Positions 25,457-33,036 of a DNA stretch of 49,074 bases are shown one piece after another. The stretch is taken from the NCBI GenBank assembly GCA_002392765.1, contig DGHT01000027.1, positions 1 through 49,074 on the forward strand, given 5' to 3'. Under the pieces are notes generated by a model, which saw nothing but the letters and a program-made list of their open reading frames with translations, was not told the origin of the DNA and ran no database searches. Both the position numbers and the translations under genes were made by a program. This DNA comes from Verrucomicrobia bacterium UBA3841. Its GTDB lineage: Bacteria > Verrucomicrobiota > Kiritimatiellia > RFP12 > UBA1067. Numbering within the stretch: the first letter of the stretch is position 1; every line of letters starts with the position of its first letter.

Positions 25457-26356
25457 TCAGAAATCGGATACAGGGTTTGTTCCGGACGGTGTTTCGCGCA
25501 AAGGATCGGGAACCGTCCCGTCCGCGGCCGGAGTCTCGGGCAGGTCGTCACCGAAAGAATCGAGCGCATCCTCGAAAGACGCGTCTTCGTGTTCCCGCCG
25601 GACTCCAGCCTTATCCATCTCGGCGACGGCGCCGGCGATATCCTCGCTCTCGTCCGCCGCGCTCTCTATGCGGTCGGTCAGTATGTCGATCTGGTCTTCC
25701 GTGACGGACTTCAGGTTCATCGCCACAAGTTCGCACATCCTGCCCTTCACCTTTACGAGGACGGTCTCGTTCTTCAGGTAGGCGGAAATCTGGCGTTCCA
25801 GAGACTGGTACTCGGCGATAGCGCTCTTCAGCTCCATCTCAAGAATCTTTTTTCTGGCGCCGGGAGCCGTCAAGTATACTTTCTTCTTTGCGACTATCTC
25901 GCGGTAAAGTTCTTCGAAACGGCCGGACAGTGGTTCGCGGCGTCTGCGGGTTTCGTCTATCTGGCCGGTTATCTCCGCCAACGCCTCGTCCGCGCTTTTG
26001 ATTCCGGCGAGCTTCTTCGCCAGGGAGCCCGCCCCCTGTCCGAATTTTACCGCCAACGCGCCTATCTGCTTTATGATGGACGTGCGTTTCGCCTCCGGCA
26101 GACTGCTGTCCGCCTTTTTACACAAGGCCTTTTCGTCATTTGCGTCAACCATCTTTTTTTCCTCCTTTGAATATTCTTTCTTTCCGCATCCGGCGCGGTT
26201 TTCCTCCCTCCATCCGTGCCTGCGGCAAAACCCGTTGCCCGCATGCCAGTGAAGCGCGCAGAAAGCAGCACCGCAACCGTCCGCCCCGCAGCGTCCGGCC
26301 ACCGCCCAGCGGTTCGGGAGAACCCGCCCGCAGATCGTGCAGATTTCGCCGCCCAT
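25457..26356 (-). CDS. Zinc-finger + ESCRT-III-like coiled-coil protein A
   Basis: From the ATG at 26356 this is a 299-residue protein. Its first ~55 residues carry a Cys/His cluster resembling AN1 or B-box fingers (CTICGRVL, CGADGCGAAFC, HWHAGNGFCRRH). A second ATG at 26152 is preceded by AAAGGAGG at ideal spacing, so a 231-residue form without the finger may be made separately or exclusively. The remainder is a long helical hairpin (REIVAKKKVYLTAPGARKKI, AIAEYQSLERQISAYLKNE), then DQIDILTDRIESAADESEDI, which resembles the alpha4 region of CHMP proteins, and an acidic tail with FEDALDSFGDD, an MIM-like ending. With protein B and the MIT/AAA it forms the proposed membrane-remodelling trio. 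The family assignment is inference. Confidence 0.58.
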   Translation of the reverse strand: MGGEICTICGRVLPNRWAVAGRCGADGCGAAFCALHWHAGNGFCRRHGWREENRAGCGKKEYSKEEKKMVDANDEKALCKKADSSLPEAKRTSIIKQIGALAVKFGQGAGSLAKKLAGIKSADEALAEITGQIDETRRRREPLSGRFEELYREIVAKKKVYLTAPGARKKILEMELKSAIAEYQSLERQISAYLKNETVLVKVKGRMCELVAMNLKSVTEDQIDILTDRIESAADESEDIAGAVAEMDKAGVRREHEDASFEDALDSFGDDLPETPAADGTVPDPLRETPSGTNPVSDF

Positions 26357-26505
26357 GACCCGGTCACCTCGGTCCGATCCGTTTAAAAGAGCAGGTCGCC
26401 GCAACGGGATCCGGCGTCGCCGTTCGCGTCTCGGTCCGTCGGCCGCTGAGAAGTGAATGTATTTTACAGGACATGCCGATTGTTTTCCTTTCAGTGATTT
26501 GCAGA
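26357..26505. other. Gap between the FHA and coiled-coil A genes
   Basis: This 149-base gap lies within the operon. It holds an Arg-rich open frame continuous with the gene below but lacking coding character, and a GAGGT ribosome site near 26367 for the 26356 start. No hairpin or promoter stands out. Confidence 0.35.
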
Positions 26506-27813
26506 TCAAATATGCGTGCTGTGGAACGGGTAGATTCCGTAGTCTGTCCCGCCGATGCGTACAGTCCCGCCCGTATTGAGAGTTTCGGGGACGCTCCCTT
26601 CGCGGCATAGCATCCAGCGGCCGCCGGTCCATGCTATCGAACAGCCGCTCTCCAGAGGCAGCGAGCGGCATACGATGCACACCGTCTGGGCGGCACCGTC
26701 CGTGCGCGTCAGACGGACGCCAAGCGGACGGTTCATGCCGTCGCGGAGAAAGACCGCTCTCATCTCGAAACGCGCGTCGCCGGGTCCTGCGGATATCACC
26801 GTCTCTATTCCTGCGGGGATGCCGGTTCCGGAGTCGTGCCGCGCGCGGCGCCCGTTCACGAAGGTTCCGAAGGACGACGGCGATGCCGCGGCGTCCGGCC
26901 CCTGCGACGCCGGCGCGCCTCCGTCGTAAACCATGCAGTCAGACCCCTCCACCGCAATCCTGAACTGATATCGGGAAAGCCGCCATCCCTCGTCCCCGTA
27001 CTTGTTGGCATCAACGTCCAGCCGACCGTCAGGCCCGTATATGCGCAGGGGAACGGTGTTGTCCGACTGGCGTCCGAAGGACGCCGACGCATCCGAAATC
27101 AGCTGCAGCGCCACGTTTCCCGCCTTGAGCGTAAGACGGGCAGGGCTGGTGCGCAGTCTAGTCGGGACGGGAGAGAGCGCGGCGGGATCGGCGGCATAGC
27201 GCGAATAGTCCGGATTTTTCTCCGCGACGAAATTCTCGCCGCCTATAACAACGTTGATACTGCCGCCTTTGGTGTCTCCGGCCCTGTCCGAAGTCTGCGT
27301 CTGGTTTATGTTAATGACAGGCGCCGCTCCGTTCGCGTCTTCCACGACAATATCGAAAAACGCCGTATGCACCTCTTCGCAGGCGCCCTGCTCCGATTCG
27401 AACCCGCAAACGACATCCAGCGCCAGACGGACGCTTCCGGCGCGCTCCGGCACTACATCGATCGAAACGCAGTGGTTCGCCGTCAGCGGGCGCCCGTCGC
27501 AGCAACGCCTGACCGCAAGTTCATCCGTTCCGCTGCGCAGAACGAATTTGACGGAATCGTAAATATCCTTGCAGGCCCGGAACCCGATGTAGACCGCCGA
27601 GCGCAACCCGGCAAGCATAGCCTGCGGCAGCGCGGCCGAAAGACGGAACGGCGGGGCCGGATCGAGAACGTCGGGCCCGGCGTTCTCCGGCTCCGCGGCG
27701 GACGCTGAATCCTGCTCTGCCCGATTGCCGCATATTTCGCAAAATACGCATCCCGGCCCGAGCACCGCGCCGCAATGGCGGCATTTCGATTTCTCCGATT
27801 CCACTTCTTTCAC
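26506..27813 (-). CDS. Zinc-ribbon FHA-domain protein
   Basis: This 435-residue cytoplasmic adaptor should bind phosphothreonine peptides made by the neighbouring kinases. The N-terminus is a zinc ribbon with Cys11, Cys14, Cys25 and Cys28 (CRHCG, CEICG). A beta-rich middle region precedes an FHA domain: SFGRQSDNTVPLRI near 244, RLSRYQFRI in the Ser-x-x-His-like position but with Gln in place of His, and FGTFVNGRR near 317. A further ~100-residue beta region follows. Translation starts at GTG with AAGGAG five bases upstream. Loss of the usual His may weaken but not exclude phosphopeptide binding. It lies between the membrane coiled-coil gene and the ESCRT-like pair. Confidence 0.8.
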   Translation of the reverse strand: MKEVESEKSKCRHCGAVLGPGCVFCEICGNRAEQDSASAAEPENAGPDVLDPAPPFRLSAALPQAMLAGLRSAVYIGFRACKDIYDSVKFVLRSGTDELAVRRCCDGRPLTANHCVSIDVVPERAGSVRLALDVVCGFESEQGACEEVHTAFFDIVVEDANGAAPVININQTQTSDRAGDTKGGSINVVIGGENFVAEKNPDYSRYAADPAALSPVPTRLRTSPARLTLKAGNVALQLISDASASFGRQSDNTVPLRIYGPDGRLDVDANKYGDEGWRLSRYQFRIAVEGSDCMVYDGGAPASQGPDAAASPSSFGTFVNGRRARHDSGTGIPAGIETVISAGPGDARFEMRAVFLRDGMNRPLGVRLTRTDGAAQTVCIVCRSLPLESGCSIAWTGGRWMLCREGSVPETLNTGGTVRIGGTDYGIYPFHSTHI

Positions 27814-27853
27814 CAGTCTCCTTCTTGTTTGTTATTTGCGCACTGGCTTTCGG

Positions 27854-29995
27854 CTAAAGCGCCGGCGGAATGTTCACGGTCCGTTCTCTGACGTACAAGT
27901 CGTTCACCGGTCTGCCGTCTACATAGACATAAAAATCAAGAACAGAAACATTCCATTCGGACGCGGTTTCCTTCTGCAATTCCCTGTCTCTGCTCCTTAA
28001 TTCTAGATTCACGGTGATTTCGCCGTAACCTGCGGGAAATTGGAATTCGCCGCCCGCCAGCAGCGATATGTCGGCAGCAGTATTGTTGGAAAATGCAAGG
28101 CTGCCGCTGCAGTCCGGGCCACCCCCGGGGCCTTTCATCGTTGCGGACATCACTACCTCGCGCGCGTTCCGGTTCGCCTTGCAAAGCAGTCCTCTGCGCT
28201 TTCCGGCGAGGATTTGCACCCTGTGGCGTCCGTCCTCCGGGAATTTGAGGGCGAAACGGTAAGTCCGTTCGCCGAACTCGAGACGCTTGAAAAGACCTTC
28301 GAACAGACGCTCGTAGCGCATTATCCGCAATCCGCCGCCTTTTTCGGCGGAGGTGAAATCATTCTTGAAACGTTCGCACCGTTTTTTATAGTCCTCCACG
28401 CCGTGCCGCAGAGTCTCAAGCCTGTCTGCAAGACCGTCTGCCTGCAATCCATTTTCTATCCTTGCCGCATCGGGGATGTCTCCGGCCAACTCTCTGTATT
28501 GATCCAGCAGTTCGTCCGCCCTGCCGGTGAATTTACGGACTTCATCTCCGTCGGCAGACGAAAGATCCGACTTGGCGTTCACGGCAATCTCGCTCGCTCT
28601 CCGGGCATCGGCTGCGAGAGAACGGAAATTCCGGGTGATATTGTTTTCGACCTCTTGCCAGTCGCCGACCGCGTTTTCGGAATACTTCAGCGCATTCGTC
28701 GCGAAATTAAAAAAGTCAATGGCTCGCTTGCAGTCGTCTTGAACGCCGCGATGATCGTCGTTCGAATACCAAGTGAAATTTTGTCTGCCGATTTCCGCAA
28801 CAATATTTCCGATACGCCCGCAGGCTCTTTCTATCGCGGCGATATCGCCTGCTTCGGCACTTGAGGATTCCTTCTTGAACGTTTGTACGTCCTTGATGCG
28901 CTTTTCGCATTCGCCTTCCATCGCAGAGTACTTCTTCGCGAGTTCTGCGAGCCTGTCTTTCAAGCTGTTTGCCGCACTGTTAAAATCGTTTAAGGCGGCC
29001 GAGAACTCCGCGTACTTTATGAAATTCGTTCCATGGCATGTCTTGAGTTCGTCCATCTTTTCCGATGCGGTTCGCAATTCATTACCTTTTCCGAAAACTA
29101 TCGAAGAGAGGGACTTTACATTGCTGTACCGATTCGCCTCTTCCCGGCGCTTTTGATCGAAGTCCGCCACGGCATTGTCAAGACATCTGTTCATTTCCGC
29201 CATGCGTTCCGCTCCGCCGAACGGCAGCGCCGCCAAAGCATCGAACGCGTGCCTGGCGGAAGCGTCGCATTCCTCGATTTTACTGCGCAACCTGTCGACA
29301 TTGCCGTCGAACTCTTCGATTTTCTTTCTAACGGAATCGATCTCCGCGGCCAGAGGATCATTGCAAGACTCTATCCGCGCCGCGTCGAGCGCGGATTCTA
29401 GATCGATCAAGGCTTTGTGCCATATTCCCGGAACGGGATAGCGGATCGTATTCGCGCTTCGGAAATGCGCCAATGCGGACTTGACCCGGGACATGTCGAC
29501 GGCTGGCGAACCCAGGCTTTTCCCGGAGACCGCATTGATAGCACCGGCGATTTCACGCGCGTCCCTCTCAAGCAGCGTCCGCAGTCCCTCAACGGCGCCG
29601 GAGCGTTTTTCCAGCGCATTCCAGTAATCGTTGGTGTAGCCTCTCGCTTCGTTCATCATCGCGGACTTGCGCGTACCGGCCAGAAAACTGACATCTTGCG
29701 GCGCATTGTACGCCGGTATTTCGATGATCCGGCGCGCTTTCTGTTCGACGTTTCCGAGATCACCGCGAAGGCTTATCAAAGCATCGCCCATTCCGGACGC
29801 CGGGAGTTTCCTGATCTCGATCTCGTACTCCTCCAGAATTTTCTCCCCGTCGCGCTTCAACTTAATGCTGTAATTCAGCGCCGCAAAGACGCCGGCGGCG
29901 GCGAAAACGAGAAAGAAAAACGCTTTGAGCACCGACTTACGCAGCCGCCTCCTGCGCAGATCGCATATCAGCCTGGGCCTTTTGCGGACTTTCAT
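27854..29995 (-). CDS. Membrane-anchored long coiled-coil protein with C-terminal beta domain
   Basis: I do not recognise the family of this 713-residue protein. Residues 1-20 are very basic, followed by one membrane helix (~22-42; LKAFFFLVFAAAGVFAALNY). About 500 residues of predicted helical coiled coil follow (for example SVRKKIEEFDGNVDRLRSKI), then a C-terminal beta-rich domain from ~565 (FGERTYRFALKFPEDGRH, ISLLAGGEFQFPAGYGEI). The basic N-terminus places the body outside the cytoplasm, though this is a weak prediction. It overlaps the preceding GAP1-type gene by four bases (ATGA), so the two are translationally coupled and probably act together. It may be a spacer or sensor bridging the envelope. 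Confidence 0.7.
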   Translation of the reverse strand: MKVRKRPRLICDLRRRRLRKSVLKAFFFLVFAAAGVFAALNYSIKLKRDGEKILEEYEIEIRKLPASGMGDALISLRGDLGNVEQKARRIIEIPAYNAPQDVSFLAGTRKSAMMNEARGYTNDYWNALEKRSGAVEGLRTLLERDAREIAGAINAVSGKSLGSPAVDMSRVKSALAHFRSANTIRYPVPGIWHKALIDLESALDAARIESCNDPLAAEIDSVRKKIEEFDGNVDRLRSKIEECDASARHAFDALAALPFGGAERMAEMNRCLDNAVADFDQKRREEANRYSNVKSLSSIVFGKGNELRTASEKMDELKTCHGTNFIKYAEFSAALNDFNSAANSLKDRLAELAKKYSAMEGECEKRIKDVQTFKKESSSAEAGDIAAIERACGRIGNIVAEIGRQNFTWYSNDDHRGVQDDCKRAIDFFNFATNALKYSENAVGDWQEVENNITRNFRSLAADARRASEIAVNAKSDLSSADGDEVRKFTGRADELLDQYRELAGDIPDAARIENGLQADGLADRLETLRHGVEDYKKRCERFKNDFTSAEKGGGLRIMRYERLFEGLFKRLEFGERTYRFALKFPEDGRHRVQILAGKRRGLLCKANRNAREVVMSATMKGPGGGPDCSGSLAFSNNTAADISLLAGGEFQFPAGYGEITVNLELRSRDRELQKETASEWNVSVLDFYVYVDGRPVNDLYVRERTVNIPPAL

Positions 29996-31860
29996 CGATC
30001 ACTCCCGCCGTCGGCGCTGTTGTTTCTTTCCGCAGATTTCGCACCCTTGCCGGAAGCCGACGCTGCGGCGGTTTCGCGTTGCAACAGTGCCGCTTCGCGC
30101 TGATCCAATTCCAACTTCCGTTTTTTCAAATCCTTCTCGCGATCATCTAGTTTTTTCTTCTTTTTGTCCAGCTGGTCGTTTTGCTCCTTCAGCTTCTTTT
30201 TTTCGGATTTCATTTCATCTTCGAAATGCTGCCTTTCGAGATCGAGGTCGTCTTGCAGTTTTTTCAGCTCTAGCATCCGGGCCGTAATGTCGCTGTCGGA
30301 ATCATCATCGTCCGTGACGACGGCCTGCGCATTGCCGGTCAGCGCACCTTCCTCCTGTTCATCTCCGGTCTGCACACGTTCCTCCTGTTCTTCTCCGGTC
30401 TGCACACGTTCCTTCTGTTCTTCTCCGGTCTGCACACGTTCCTTCTGTTCATCTCCGGTCTGCACACCTTCCTCCTGGACGCTGCCTGTCTGCGCGTCTT
30501 CCTCTGCGGCACTGCCTGTCTGTGCGTCATTTCCCCGTGTTTCCTGCGAATCAGACCCGTCATCGCTTCCCTGACCGTCGCACTTCTGCGATTCCTCCTG
30601 TTCAGTCAAAGCATTCCGTTCGCCGGACGCTTCAATTTGTCCATCTTCCTTTCGGGCGGACTCGGCGGAAAGTCTTGCGTTCCGGAGGTCGGCCTCCAAA
30701 TCCTGAACCTGTTTCCGAAGCGCTTTCGCATCCGCATTCTCTCCGGCGCCGGCCATGGGTTTCAACCAGATGCATGCCGAGACACACAAAGCTATTCCGG
30801 CGAATATTCCGGCGCAGACTGCTATAGCGTAGGAAAAGAACCCTCCCTTGGATTCGGCCGCGTGAAGCCGGCGCCTCAGGAGTTCGACGGTTGCCGCGTC
30901 ATTCCACTGCGCCGGCTCCGGAATTGAAGATTCGTCCGCGGCGGACGGATTGTATTGCGGCTTTGGTTTCTTGAATGTCAGATCGTCGAGATTGCGGTCT
31001 ATGCGCGAGGCAAGTCTCAGCAGTTCGCCGGCATCCGTCAAGCGCACCATGCCGTCGATCCGGGAATAATCCGCAACGCCCGTATCCGGATCGACATTGC
31101 AACCCGCCGGCAGATCCGTCCCGTAGAAATCCAGATTGGCGAATCCCGGCATGGACTCCAGAGCCGCGGGAGACATCCATGTCGCGAAATTCGCCCGCAT
31201 TCTCATGTCCGGCGGAAGCAGAGAGAGAGCCAAAGCCATCGTATCCGCCGCATGGGGGTTGCGTCCGTCGAATCTAACCGCCTTTGCGCCAGGTTTGCGT
31301 TCCATGCGTCTTTTTATCGACTCCGCTATGGACGGTATTTTCTCCAGGCCCCCTGCCGGAATCCGGCGGGCAACGGCCTCCCGGCGGAAATCAGGATTCT
31401 GCGGAATGTCGAAAAAGGAATCAAGTTGTTCAAGATGCGGCGGTTCCGAGTTTGCCCGCTTGCCGTCGAAAACCTCCTGTGCCTTGCCGCGCAAATCTTC
31501 CGGGAATTCCCGCTGGAACGCGCTTGACATGTAGAGACTCATCGGCGTGAAGTCCGGAGAAGGCAGACCGTTGCGGTCGTCGGGCGACGGACCGGCGAAC
31601 ACGTGCGCGAAATAGTCGTGTCCCCTGTTCTTGTCGTACCACCTCAAACCGGAATCGAGACTTTGGGAAAGAACCGTTTCGCCTTTGTCCGCGATGTGGA
31701 CGAACTGGACCGGATCGCCATCCTCTCCGGAATATCCGAAAATCCCGGAGAATGATTCCGCCCGGTTCGGCGATATGCCCGGAGAACGCTGAAATACAGT
31801 CCATCCCGGGGCCGTGTACCCCCATGGCGATCCTGTGTACGTAAATTGTTCGATAGCCAT
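29992..31860 (-). CDS. GAP1-N-type GTPase-associated membrane protein with coiled coil
   Basis: This 622-residue protein begins MAIEQFTYTGSPWGYTAPGW. It has the features I associate with the GTPase-associated protein 1 N-terminal domain (VFQRSPGISP, NRGHDYFAHVFAG, ALSLLPPDMRMRANFATWMS) over residues ~1-330. One membrane helix lies at ~340-367. A helical stretch follows, then seven decapeptide repeats of the form VQTGEEQEER (~440-510), then the same Lys/Glu coiled coil that ends the first kinase. The start at 31860 is supported by GGGGAGG just upstream. It lies directly after the GTPase gene, 26 bases away, the usual partner arrangement. It probably couples the GTPase to membrane-located kinases through the shared coiled coil. 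Confidence 0.72.
   Translation of the reverse strand: MAIEQFTYTGSPWGYTAPGWTVFQRSPGISPNRAESFSGIFGYSGEDGDPVQFVHIADKGETVLSQSLDSGLRWYDKNRGHDYFAHVFAGPSPDDRNGLPSPDFTPMSLYMSSAFQREFPEDLRGKAQEVFDGKRANSEPPHLEQLDSFFDIPQNPDFRREAVARRIPAGGLEKIPSIAESIKRRMERKPGAKAVRFDGRNPHAADTMALALSLLPPDMRMRANFATWMSPAALESMPGFANLDFYGTDLPAGCNVDPDTGVADYSRIDGMVRLTDAGELLRLASRIDRNLDDLTFKKPKPQYNPSAADESSIPEPAQWNDAATVELLRRRLHAAESKGGFFSYAIAVCAGIFAGIALCVSACIWLKPMAGAGENADAKALRKQVQDLEADLRNARLSAESARKEDGQIEASGERNALTEQEESQKCDGQGSDDGSDSQETRGNDAQTGSAAEEDAQTGSVQEEGVQTGDEQKERVQTGEEQKERVQTGEEQEERVQTGDEQEEGALTGNAQAVVTDDDDSDSDITARMLELKKLQDDLDLERQHFEDEMKSEKKKLKEQNDQLDKKKKKLDDREKDLKKRKLELDQREAALLQRETAAASASGKGAKSAERNNSADGGSDR
30065..30316. repeat. 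252-bp coiled-coil-coding duplication, copy 2
   Basis: Near-identical to 22056-22307 at a constant offset of 8009 bases. It encodes the C-terminal coiled coil of the GAP1-type protein. Beyond the left edge the two genes end in unrelated tails. Confidence 0.85.
30331..30540. repeat. Seven tandem 30-bp repeats encoding a decapeptide
   Basis: Units of exactly 30 bases start at 30331, 30361, 30391, 30421, 30451, 30481 and 30511; the middle four are nearly identical (ttctccggtctgcacacgtt type). They encode VQTGEEQEER-like decapeptides in the GAP1-type protein. Such arrays expand and contract readily. Confidence 0.85.
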
Positions 31861-31886
31861 TCTGCCTCCCCCCTTAACGCATTCGT

Positions 31887-33035
31887 TCAGCCGCCGGCTC
31901 CGCCGACATACCCGTGCTGCCACAAAATCCACATCAGCGGATCGAGCACCCTGCGCGGGCGCGGCATCGATTTTATGATCCGCTGTCCGTCGACCGTTTC
32001 GACCGATTTTATCGCGAGGCCGAGAGCGTCGACGGAAAAGAAAGAACGGTACTTGAAAAGCGACGCGGACGATGCGATCGTCCCGCCCGGATTGAGCGTG
32101 TCGAAGAACGCCTCCGAGACGTCCGAAAGATCGTTGATCGTAGAAAGATTGATCCGTCCTTCCTCGCCGGAGAGTCCGTAGAGCGCGTCGACAGGGCCGG
32201 CGAGCGGATTTTGCGCGTCGATCTTCCCCAGACTGACAAGCGCGTCGGTTTTCGCCATGCACACGGCCAGCGGGACCTCTCGCATCGTCTTGCGTATCTG
32301 GGGAATCGCCAAGACGCTTTCCATCGTCGCCAGAACCTTAAGTTCGATACCGACATCGGCATATTTCCCGGCCAGATGCTGGCTCGTGCGTATCTCGTCG
32401 CGCACGGCCGAAAATTCCGCGGGATCCACCAGGGCGATCATCGCTTTCGCCCGGTTCCCGGACAGGACCGGATACTTTTTCACGACGTCGCCCCATCCCG
32501 TCCGGGTCAAATCCTCCCCTGCCGTGTCGGTGAACGAAAGAAGCACATTGCGCCGCCCGTACGGTTCGCGTCCGTACACGCCGGAAGGTTTGTTGAAAGA
32601 TATGTGCATGACAAGCGAAAGCGGAGGACGCGACGCATTTCGCCGTTCCGTCTGGCGCAATATCAGCCCGGCTCCGGACTGGGGATACAGACATTCCTCG
32701 AAATTGAGGAATTCGTCGTCGGAAAACCGTCCGCCGCCGTCAGCGCCGCTCTTGCGCGCGACTTTCCGCATTACGCGCGAGGCGGTCCAATACGACGACC
32801 ACACGACTTCCTCAAGCATCAGATGCGCCATCACCGTCAAAAAATGCGTCTTTCCCGACCGGGACGGACCCACGACCGCTATCGGAAGGAGTTCGCTGTA
32901 AAGCGACTCTTCCGGGATCAGACTCGAGCACCTCGGACAGGCCTGCGCCGCAAACCTGCCGGAGCGCGACGGAACGCGCACCTTGCATTCCATAAGACAA
33001 AACGGACACGTAACCTTCTTCATCGAGCCAAACAT
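31887..33035 (-). CDS. Zinc-ribbon TRAFAC GTPase (double-GTPase 2 type)
   Basis: This 382-residue protein has an N-terminal zinc ribbon (Cys10, Cys13, Cys33, Cys36; CPFC, CPRC) and a GTPase core. The P-loop is GPSRSGKT (56-63), the switch II motif is SFTDTAGEDL, and the G4 motif is probably CMAKTDAL. This matches the DO-GTPase2 type found beside GAP1 proteins in GTPase-centred systems described by comparative genomics. GGAGGT precedes the ATG by eight bases. It begins one base after the stop of the second kinase. It is likely to be the nucleotide-dependent switch of this operon; whether it acts in defence, signalling or envelope maintenance is not shown by sequence. Confidence 0.8.
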   Translation of the reverse strand: MFGSMKKVTCPFCLMECKVRVPSRSGRFAAQACPRCSSLIPEESLYSELLPIAVVGPSRSGKTHFLTVMAHLMLEEVVWSSYWTASRVMRKVARKSGADGGGRFSDDEFLNFEECLYPQSGAGLILRQTERRNASRPPLSLVMHISFNKPSGVYGREPYGRRNVLLSFTDTAGEDLTRTGWGDVVKKYPVLSGNRAKAMIALVDPAEFSAVRDEIRTSQHLAGKYADVGIELKVLATMESVLAIPQIRKTMREVPLAVCMAKTDALVSLGKIDAQNPLAGPVDALYGLSGEEGRINLSTINDLSDVSEAFFDTLNPGGTIASSASLFKYRSFFSVDALGLAIKSVETVDGQRIIKSMPRPRRVLDPLMWILWQHGYVGGAGG

Positions 33036-33036
33036 G

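Noticed and set aside
26153..26356. Separate small zinc-finger gene upstream of coiled-coil A
   Set aside because: No stop codon separates it from the downstream frame, so it is described as an alternative N-terminus instead.
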